Of a stretch of DNA of 64,000 nucleotides, positions 58,565 through 64,000 are shown in pieces. The DNA is from Hyphomicrobium_A sp963722495. GTDB lineage: Bacteria > Pseudomonadota > Alphaproteobacteria > Rhizobiales > Hyphomicrobiaceae. A program made the position numbers and the translations under genes. Each line of letters begins with the position of its first letter. Position 1 is the first letter of the stretch. Location of the stretch: assembly GCA_963722495.1 (NCBI GenBank), contig CAVRND010000003.1:248001-312000 (forward strand). The letters are read 5' to 3'. A model generated the notes under the pieces. It made no database searches. It was not told the DNA's origin and saw only the letters and a program-made list of their open reading frames with translations.

Positions 58565-59503
58565 ATGGCGCAGGACAATCAACGTCGCCGGGATGAGGCA
58601 TGCGGGCCGACGCTGGCGGGCGAGGCGACGCGGCTGCAACTTATCGAGACGGCCGGCTTTGCCGACTACGCGTTGCTCGACAGCGGTGCAGGGCGCAAGC
58701 TCGAACGCTTCGGGTCGATCGTTGTCGACCGTCCCGAGCCGCAGGCGTTGTGGACGCCCACCGCGCCCGAACGCGAGTGGGGGCATGCCCATGCAGTGTT
58801 TTCCGGCGACGACGAGGAAGACAAGGGCCGCTGGCGCATCGACAAGCCGGTGCCGGAAAGCTGGCCGGTGAAGGTCGGCGCCGCGACCGTGCTATGCCGG
58901 CTGGCGAGCTTCCGACATATGGGCCTCTTCCCCGAGCAGATGCCGCATTGGGAATGGATGCTGGCGCGGCTGGCCGAGAAGCGCTCCGAGCCGCCGCGTG
59001 TGCTGAACCTCTTCGCCTATACCGGGGCGGCGTCGCTGATGGCGGCGGCGGCTGGCGCGCAGGTCACGCACGTCGACGCTTCGAAGAAGGCGATCTCCTG
59101 GGCGAAGGAGAACCAGGCGGCATCCGGCCTCAGCGCAGCGCCGGTCCGCTGGATGCTCGATGACGCATCGAAGTTCGTTGCCCGCGAGGTTCGTCGCGGC
59201 AAGACGTACGATGTCATTCTCGTCGATCCACCGAAGTTCGGGCGCGGACCCGACGGCGAAGTGTGGGACCTGTTCACCAGCCTGCCGCCGTTGATGAAGG
59301 ATTGCGCCGCGTTGCTCGCTCCTGGCGCTGCGCTGGTGCTGACCGTGTACGCGATCCGCGCTTCGTCACTGGCCTTCGATCAGCTGTGCCGCGAAGTGCT
59401 TGCAGGCCGTGGCGGCACGTTCCAGTCGGGCGAGCTCGCTATCCGCGAGACGGGGGGCACCCGTGCCGTGCCGGCGTCGCTCTATACCCGCTGGAGCGCC
59501 TGA
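58565..59503 (+). CDS. RlmI/RlmK-like class I rRNA methyltransferase
   Basis: A 312-residue SAM enzyme. It has R-V-L-N-L-F-A-Y-T-G-A-A-S-L near residue 145, V-T-H-V-D-A-S-K-K-A-I-S-W-A and the catalytic-type D-P-P-K-F-G-R-G near 225. The N-x-F-A-Y-T-G motif is typical of the RlmI/RlmK group that modifies 23S rRNA, and the N-terminal 80 residues probably help RNA binding. No PUA domain is evident. The ATG at 58565 is chosen over one eight codons earlier; neither has a clear ribosome site. It overlaps the next gene by one base. Confidence 0.8.
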   Translation: MAQDNQRRRDEACGPTLAGEATRLQLIETAGFADYALLDSGAGRKLERFGSIVVDRPEPQALWTPTAPEREWGHAHAVFSGDDEEDKGRWRIDKPVPESWPVKVGAATVLCRLASFRHMGLFPEQMPHWEWMLARLAEKRSEPPRVLNLFAYTGAASLMAAAAGAQVTHVDASKKAISWAKENQAASGLSAAPVRWMLDDASKFVAREVRRGKTYDVILVDPPKFGRGPDGEVWDLFTSLPPLMKDCAALLAPGAALVLTVYAIRASSLAFDQLCREVLAGRGGTFQSGELAIRETGGTRAVPASLYTRWSA

Positions 59504-60319
59504 TGAACGTCGCGCCCAAGGCCATAACCAGTTTGCAGAACGACCGCGTGAAGGCAATCCGCGCACTCGATATGCGAAAGGAGCGCAAGGAGACGGGGCT
59601 GTTCGTGGTCGAAGGCACGTCGATCCTCATCACGGCGCGCGACAACGGCTTCGTGCCGCAGACGCTGGTCTATCGCGCGGGCAGCGCCGGCAGCGGAATG
59701 GCGCAGGGGCTAATCGCCTGGGCGCTAGGCTCCGGCGTCGAATGCCTCGAGGTATCCGAGGCCGTGCTCGGCAAGCTGTCGTCGAAAGACAATCCGCAGA
59801 GCATGCTTGGCGTGTTCAAGCAGCGCTGGGTCGAGCCGTCTGCCGCTGCGAAGGTGGCGCGGGACAATGTATGGGTCGCACTGGAGGAAGTGCGCGACCC
59901 CGGCAATCTCGGCACCATCATCCGGACGGCCGACGCGGTCGGCGCGGCCGGCATCATCCTCATCGGCTCCAGCTGCGATCCCTATTCGCACGAGTGTGTC
60001 CGCGCCACGATGGGATCCGTCTTCGCCGTGCCGCTGGCGCGCATGACGCGCGAGGCGTTCCTCGGCTGGGTGAAGAACTTCCAGGGCGACGTCGTCGGCA
60101 CGCACCTCGATGCGGACGAGGACTTCCGCAAGGCGAAGTATCGCCCGCCCGTGCTGCTGCTGATGGGCAGCGAGGGCCCCGGGCTGTCGGACCCGCTGAC
60201 CGCCGCATGCACGCGGCTGGTCAAGATCCCCATGGCGGGGCGCCTGGACTTCGCTCAACCTCGCGGTCGCCACGGCGCTGGTGCTGTACCAGATCCGCGG
60301 CCCTCAGCTGACTCTGTGA
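59503..60319 (+). CDS. TrmH/SpoU-family RNA 2'-O-methyltransferase (frame broken near end)
   Basis: A 271-residue SPOUT-fold enzyme after correction. An RNA-binding substrate domain (K-E-T-G-L-F-V-V-E-G) is followed by motif 1 E-E-V-R-D-P-G-N-L-G-T-I-I-R-T, motif 2 L-L-L-M-G-S-E-G-P-G-L and motif 3. Motif 3 is broken by one extra T near 60252: the natural reading is D-S-L-N-L-A-V-A-T-A, reaching a stop at 60317. The uncorrected frame ends in unrelated residues at 60324. RlmB or TrmH specificity cannot be fixed. TGATG overlap with the previous gene means tight coupling. Confidence 0.87.
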
Positions 60320-60324
60320 CGTAA

Positions 60325-61245
60325 ATGCGCATCGAATATCATCGGACGCTGATCGCCGACCGCGCCCGCAATGCCGCGTTCGAGGCGGCGCTGCGCGCGG
60401 TGATTAAGAAGGGCGTGACGACCGTTGCCGATATCGGCACCGGCACTGGCCTCTTGGCGCTGATGGCGGTGAAGCTCGGCGCCCGCGAAGTGTTTCTCTA
60501 CGAGGCCGCCGAGGTGGCGGGCGTCGCCGCGAAGATCCTGAAGGCGAACGGGGCGCGCAACTGCCACCTCTTTCCCTGTCATTCGACGGAAATGGTCGAT
60601 CCGCCGAAGGTCGATGTCGTCGTATCGGAGACGCTCGGCAACTACCCCTTCGAAGAGCACATCATCGAGACGCTGGCCGACGCCAAAAAGCGCTTCCTCG
60701 GGCCGGGGGGCGTTCTCATTCCGCGCCGGGTGCAGCAGTTCGTGGCGCCAGTCACATCCGGTCGCATCCACGCCGAATTCGGCGCCTGGGACGAAACGGG
60801 GCTCGATCTCTCCATCGCCAAGACGATGAGCCTGAACAACATCTACGTGCGCACGCTCTCTGGCAAGGAGCTGCTCGACGCCAAAGAGTGGGACGCGATT
60901 GATCTCGGCACCGATGCACGCTCCAGCCGCAAGGGCGAAGCGAGCTGGAAGTTGAAGACGGCGACGACCGTCTACGGTTTTGCCACGTGGTGGAGCGCGG
61001 AATTGGCGCCGGGCATCACGCTGTCGACGGCGCCGGATGCGCCGCGCACCCACTGGGAGCAGCTCTACTTCCCGTTGCTGCAGCCCATCGCCGCCAAGGC
61101 CGGCGATACCATCGGCGCGAGCTTGCGCTCACGCACTTCGGCCGAGGCGGGAACGCACCTTGCCTGGGTCGCGACGCATCGCGACGCCAAGGGCCGCGAG
61201 GCGGCGCGCCAGTCTCTCAATCTCGATAAAGGATTCCTGCCCTAG
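60325..61245 (+). CDS. PRMT-like class I methyltransferase
   Basis: A 306-residue protein with the architecture of a protein arginine methyltransferase. SAM motif I is A-D-I-G-T-G-T-G-L-L-A-L near residue 36. The double-Glu loop is S-E-T-L-G-N-Y-P-F-E-E near 96. The T-H-W loop is R-T-H-W-E-Q-L-Y-F-P-L near 239, with G-D-T-I after it. These three together are the PRMT signature and argue against an ordinary small-molecule enzyme. The ATG lies five bases after the previous stop. Its own stop codon, TAG, is formed by the first bases of repeat copy 3. The substrate is unknown. Confidence 0.78.
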   Translation: MRIEYHRTLIADRARNAAFEAALRAVIKKGVTTVADIGTGTGLLALMAVKLGAREVFLYEAAEVAGVAAKILKANGARNCHLFPCHSTEMVDPPKVDVVVSETLGNYPFEEHIIETLADAKKRFLGPGGVLIPRRVQQFVAPVTSGRIHAEFGAWDETGLDLSIAKTMSLNNIYVRTLSGKELLDAKEWDAIDLGTDARSSRKGEASWKLKTATTVYGFATWWSAELAPGITLSTAPDAPRTHWEQLYFPLLQPIAAKAGDTIGASLRSRTSAEAGTHLAWVATHRDAKGREAARQSLNLDKGFLP

Positions 61246-61407
61246 TGTGATGATCGAGAAATTCGCTATCGTTAGCGGCGAGGTATCTAGCGAATTTCTC
61301 GATCTGAATCACACTAGCAAGCATATGATTCTAGTGTCCCTTATGATTCCGAAGTTCGCTCCGGTCCCAGCAGCAAGCACTGGCGAACTTCGGAATCGGG
61401 ACACTAG
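61242..61407 (-). repeat. Two-hairpin compound repeat, copy 3 (inverted)
   Basis: Present in the opposite orientation: hairpin B at 61242-61317 first, then hairpin A at 61331-61407. The linker is the exact reverse complement of copy 1's (AATCATATGCTTG). Inner-arm insertions are TTAT in A and TCA in B. Its first CTAG supplies the stop codon of the upstream methyltransferase, and its end lies four bases from the stop of the convergent gene at 61411. Confidence 0.9.
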
Positions 61408-61410
61408 CGT

Positions 61411-61947
61411 TCAGACGCGTAGCAGCAGATAGGCCGCGGCGACGATGGTGCCGGCGATGGCCAGCGTCGTCACCCACGCTAAGGCGTTACGCCGGCGTTC
61501 CTTGCGATGCTCGAGCCGCGCCTTGTCGAGCCACTCGGCGCTGAGCGGCGGCGTCGCCACATGGTCGAGATCGTCGATTACCTCATCCAGAGACCGCGGG
61601 TCGATGGAAAGCGCCGGCGGAGGTGTCTCGGCCGCGACCGGCGCGGAGGATACGGGCGCAAGGCGCGTTGCCGACTTGGCAACGGCGCCGGCCCCATTGC
61701 CGTGCATCGCCTCGACGCGGTTCAGGCGGCTCATCAGCGGCCGATGGTGCATAGCGCGCGCGATATCATCGGCTAGCTGACGGTCCTGGGGACCGTCAAA
61801 ATCGGGTGTCACCTGGGCGCGGGCGACCATCGGCAGTTCTCCCTCGAATTGGAAGCCATGGGACGCACTGCGCAACTGGGGACGAACTTGCGGACGCAAT
61901 TGAAGCGTAGGGGACGGGTTACGCACGGAAACGCGGGGAGTTTGCAT
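61411..61947 (-). CDS. Hypothetical tail-anchored membrane protein
   Basis: A 178-residue protein from the ATG at 61947, with GAGG seven bases upstream. The first 150 residues are hydrophilic and probably disordered, with an Arg/Pro-rich start and A-E-T-P-P-P-A-L-S. One transmembrane helix (about residues 157-176) is followed by only two residues, so the protein would be anchored by its C-terminus. No known domain. It converges with the PRMT-like gene across repeat copy 3. Confidence 0.55.
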   Translation of the reverse strand: MQTPRVSVRNPSPTLQLRPQVRPQLRSASHGFQFEGELPMVARAQVTPDFDGPQDRQLADDIARAMHHRPLMSRLNRVEAMHGNGAGAVAKSATRLAPVSSAPVAAETPPPALSIDPRSLDEVIDDLDHVATPPLSAEWLDKARLEHRKERRRNALAWVTTLAIAGTIVAAAYLLLRV

Positions 61948-62111
61948 ACGCGCACCTCGATAAACTACGAAGGTAACGGTCCCCGCGACCATTCGGGCGA
62001 ATCGGCGGACTAGCGGCCGAAGCGCTCGAACTCTAGAAAAGCCTAGCGAGATGGCCGTAGCGTGGCAACGATTCGCCCGCGCGGGCGAAATTACCTGGGG
62101 AGTACGCAACC

Positions 62112-62693
62112 GTGCTGATGATGGTGATCGGGCTCGTCCTGTTCTTCGCAATCCACTTGGTGCCGGCCAACGTCGATCTGAAGAACGGGCTGATCGCCCG
62201 GTTCGGCGGCAACGGTTACAAGGCGCTGTTCGCTGTCGTGTCGTTGCTGGGCTTGGCGCTGATCGTGCTCGGCTTCTACAAGCTGCAGCTTCACCCGGGT
62301 AAGAACCCTATCCTGTGGGATCCGCCGATCTGGTCGCGGCACTTGGCCCTTGCACTGATGCTGCCCGCCATGATCGCGCTGGTCGCGACGTATATCCCAT
62401 CGCATATCCACGTCATGCTGAAGCACCCGATGCTGGTCGCCATCAAGATCTGGGCGCTGGCGCATCTGCTCGCCAACGGCGATCTCGCCGCGCTGGTACT
62501 GTTCGGAAGCTTCCTCGCCTTCGCCGTCTACGACCGCATCTCTGTAAAGAGGCGCGGCGACCTCGGGCCGCTCGGCAAAGGCGGCGGACCCTGGGTCAAC
62601 GATGTCGCCGTCGTGGTGCTCGGCATCGCGCTCTATGCGGTGATCGTGCTCTACCTGCATGAGCTCGTCATCGGCGTATCGCCGCTGGCATGA
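62112..62693 (+). CDS. nnrU: NnrU family membrane protein
   Basis: A 193-residue integral membrane protein with about five helices. It has the family features A-I-H-L-V-P near the start, the I-W-S-R-H-L-A-L segment, and K-I-W-A-L-A-H-L-L-A-N-G-D-L-A. NnrU was first described near nitric oxide/nitrite reduction genes in Rhodobacter, but no nitrogen-oxide genes are nearby. Homologs are also linked to isoprenoid chemistry. The start is a GTG with GGGGAG nine bases upstream. It overlaps the MOSC gene by four bases. Confidence 0.87.
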   Translation: MLMMVIGLVLFFAIHLVPANVDLKNGLIARFGGNGYKALFAVVSLLGLALIVLGFYKLQLHPGKNPILWDPPIWSRHLALALMLPAMIALVATYIPSHIHVMLKHPMLVAIKIWALAHLLANGDLAALVLFGSFLAFAVYDRISVKRRGDLGPLGKGGGPWVNDVAVVVLGIALYAVIVLYLHELVIGVSPLA

Positions 62694-63172
62694 GCGGGCG
62701 CCTGATCGGCATCGCGTGGCGGCCACAGCGCCTGGCGCCGATGCAGACCGTCGACAGCGTCGAGATCAGCCTCGAAGCGGGCGTCGCGGGCGATCACAAA
62801 GGAGCCAAGTACAAGCGACGGGCGGTCACCATCCTGGCGCGCGAGGATTGGGAAGCGGCATTGGTCGACGTTGGCCAGGACGAACCGCTCGATTGGACGG
62901 CGCGGCGCGCCAACCTGCTGGTCGAGGGCCTGAGACTGCCACGGGCTCTCGGTGCAACGCTGCGCATCGGCCCCGCGCTACTTGAAGTGACCTATCCGAC
63001 GACGCCGTGTGCCCGCATGGACGAGGCGCGCGCGGGGCTGCGTAAGGCGCTGCATCCGGAATGGCGTGGTGGCGTCACCTGCAAGGTGCTGGAAGGCGGC
63101 CGCGTGGAAATCGGTGACAAGGTCACTGTGGTGCAATCTCCGCCCGAACGGCAGATCAAACTTCCAGGATAG
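62690..63172 (+). CDS. MOSC domain protein
   Basis: A 160-residue protein of the molybdenum-cofactor sulfurase C-terminal fold. The conserved Cys lies in T-Y-P-T-T-P-C-A-R-M-D-E near residue 105, which in the family handles sulfur transfer. R-R-A-V-T-I-L-A-R-E-D-W and G-D-K-V are also typical. Lacking a NifS-like domain, it probably binds or transfers sulfur rather than making it. The four-base overlap (ATGA) with nnrU implies joint translation. Confidence 0.88.
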   Translation: MSGRLIGIAWRPQRLAPMQTVDSVEISLEAGVAGDHKGAKYKRRAVTILAREDWEAALVDVGQDEPLDWTARRANLLVEGLRLPRALGATLRIGPALLEVTYPTTPCARMDEARAGLRKALHPEWRGGVTCKVLEGGRVEIGDKVTVVQSPPERQIKLPG

Positions 63173-63203
63173 CAATCGGCGCCAGCCAGAAGCGCGCTCA
63201 ACT

Positions 63204-63336
63204 GTCATCCTCTGGCTTGTCCCGAGGACCCCCATCCGCCTGCTATTCGGTAGCCGTCTTGTGGCAAGCGATGCAGCTTCGATCGTTCGTTGGAGCACGC
63301 TGAAATCTGGGTCCTCGGGACAAGCCCGAGGATGAC
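63204..63336. repeat. Long inverted repeat (28-base arms)
   Basis: The left arm (63204-63231) and right arm (63309-63336) are reverse complements at 27 of 28 bases, with 77 bases between. They begin and end with GTCATCC...GGATGAC and contain CTTGTCCCGAG. The wording matches dispersed intergenic palindromes common in Hyphomicrobiales. It lies in the 228-base gap between two convergent genes and could form a strong RNA hairpin. Confidence 0.75.
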
Positions 63337-63400
63337 ACGTGTGTGCTTGGCGGTCGTAAATGTCGTCCCGGCGGCTGGCCGTAATGACAGTGGAAGCTAT

Positions 63401-64000
63401 CTAGTAGTATCGCGTTTCGGAGCTGTCGGGGCGGCTACGCCACGGCTCAACCACGAACTCCGTCCGCGCGCTCGTCTCACGGCTGAGCCCGTAGTCGGAA
63501 ATGATGAACGAGGAGCCCGGCTTGATCAGCTCGGCGAGCAGCTCGCTGGTCTCCTTCGGGATCTGAATGCGCTCCAGCGCGATCGCAGCGTCGGCGTCGT
63601 GGCCGGCGGCTTGAACGGGCGCTTCGTCGTCGTGGCGGCGCTTCTTGCGGCGCGAATACTGTGCCGTCTCGGAAGGCCTCAGCGTGACGGAGTTCCAGCG
63701 CAGTGCCTTGTCGCCATCGGTGAAGGCAGTTGCAGTGAGCACGTGCGTGCCGAGCGGACGGCCCGGCTCGGCGATGGTCACCGGCACGTCGAGCACCTGA
63801 GCGAACCCAAGCTTGGCGACCAGGCGTCCGGTCTTGGCGCTGATGAAGACCGATACGGGGCTGTCCTTACGCGCCTCGAGGGCGTCGGCGGCGGCGAGCA
63901 CGTCCTTGGCGTTCGCCAGCACGTTCTCGGCATTCTTTACGTCGTCGAACGCGACTTTGCGTGCCTTCTCCAGCGCGGCGGCGTCGGCAACAGCCTGCTT
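63401..64000 (-). CDS. L,D-transpeptidase-like envelope protein, 5' end beyond window
   Basis: The minus-strand frame is open from the right edge to the stop at 63401, giving the C-terminal 199 residues. It has S-V-F-I-S-A-K-T-G-R-L, D-V-P-V-T-I and P-L-G-T-H-V-L-T-A, typical of the ErfK/YbiS-like fold seen in many rhizobial proteins. A Lys/Arg/Asp-rich linker (R-R-K-K-R-R-H-D-D) and S-S-F-I-I-S-D-Y-G-L-S follow. The catalytic H-x-n-C motif is not visible in this part, so activity is uncertain. Confidence 0.6.
   Translation of the reverse strand, partial: KQAVADAAALEKARKVAFDDVKNAENVLANAKDVLAAADALEARKDSPVSVFISAKTGRLVAKLGFAQVLDVPVTIAEPGRPLGTHVLTATAFTDGDKALRWNSVTLRPSETAQYSRRKKRRHDDEAPVQAAGHDADAAIALERIQIPKETSELLAELIKPGSSFIISDYGLSRETSARTEFVVEPWRSRPDSSETRYY

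Overview
The window is high-GC DNA, densely packed with short intergenic gaps, from an alphaproteobacterium. Hyphomicrobiales is the best fit, but this is inferred from gene content rather than a marker tree. Signs include an ECF sigma factor/NrsF-type anti-sigma pair, an alphaproteobacterial RNase E with a His-rich insert, NnrU, and the guaB-MAPEG-RsmB neighbourhood. It is ordinary chromosome: no prophage, plasmid, CRISPR array or intact insertion sequence was seen.

Layout. 1-2.0 kb: a cut-off secreted protein, DoxX, and the ECF sigma/NrsF pair with a matching promoter. 2.1-9.7 kb: an mdtABC-like RND efflux operon. 10-15.4 kb: small membrane/secreted proteins, a phytanoyl-CoA dioxygenase-like protein, a diguanylate cyclase and an FMN-dependent alpha-hydroxy-acid dehydrogenase. 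15.5-21.3 kb: tRNA-Gln(CTG), an M15 peptidase, Ppx/GppA, RlmE, an alpha/beta hydrolase and a DUF808 protein. 21.4-30.9 kb: small proteins, a PsiF-repeat protein, guaB, MAPEG, an RsmB-like methyltransferase, a methyltransferase/ATP-grasp fusion, TspO, a zinc-ribbon membrane protein and a divergent Aat paralog. 31-34 kb: an ECF42-type sigma operon with a PhnB-like protein and two DGPF/YCII proteins, preceded by two near-identical promoters. 34.1-45.1 kb: guaA, an NmrA-like protein, an ArsC-like reductase, a haloacid dehalogenase, a GNAT protein, aat, accC-accB-aroQ, a DsbA-like protein and an M48 protease. 45.3-64 kb: an aminotransferase, a Spy-like protein, an FkbM methyltransferase, rne, amiC, PBP1a, prfB with its programmed frameshift, three consecutive methyltransferases (the last PRMT-like), NnrU, MOSC, and a truncated L,D-transpeptidase-like gene at the right edge.

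Two things stand out. First, a compound repeat of about 167 bp occurs three times (37954, 56194, and inverted at 61242). Each copy is two adjacent imperfect hairpins, both bounded by CTAGTGT...ACACTAG. The stems are conserved, the loops are variable, and the inner arm of each hairpin carries a 3-4 nt insertion at the same place. Second, about 20 single-base reading-frame breaks affect 11 genes, including guaA, rne and the PBP1a gene. All but one look like one-base insertions, and restoring them gives full family-length proteins. They most likely reflect sequencing error rather than gene decay. The prfB break is different: it is the classical CTT-TGA-C recoding site.

Functionally the window mixes housekeeping (GMP synthesis, fatty-acid initiation, shikimate pathway, RNA decay and modification, peptidoglycan synthesis and splitting, translation termination) with envelope/stress accessory genes (efflux, two ECF sigma systems, thiol chemistry, N-end-rule transferases).
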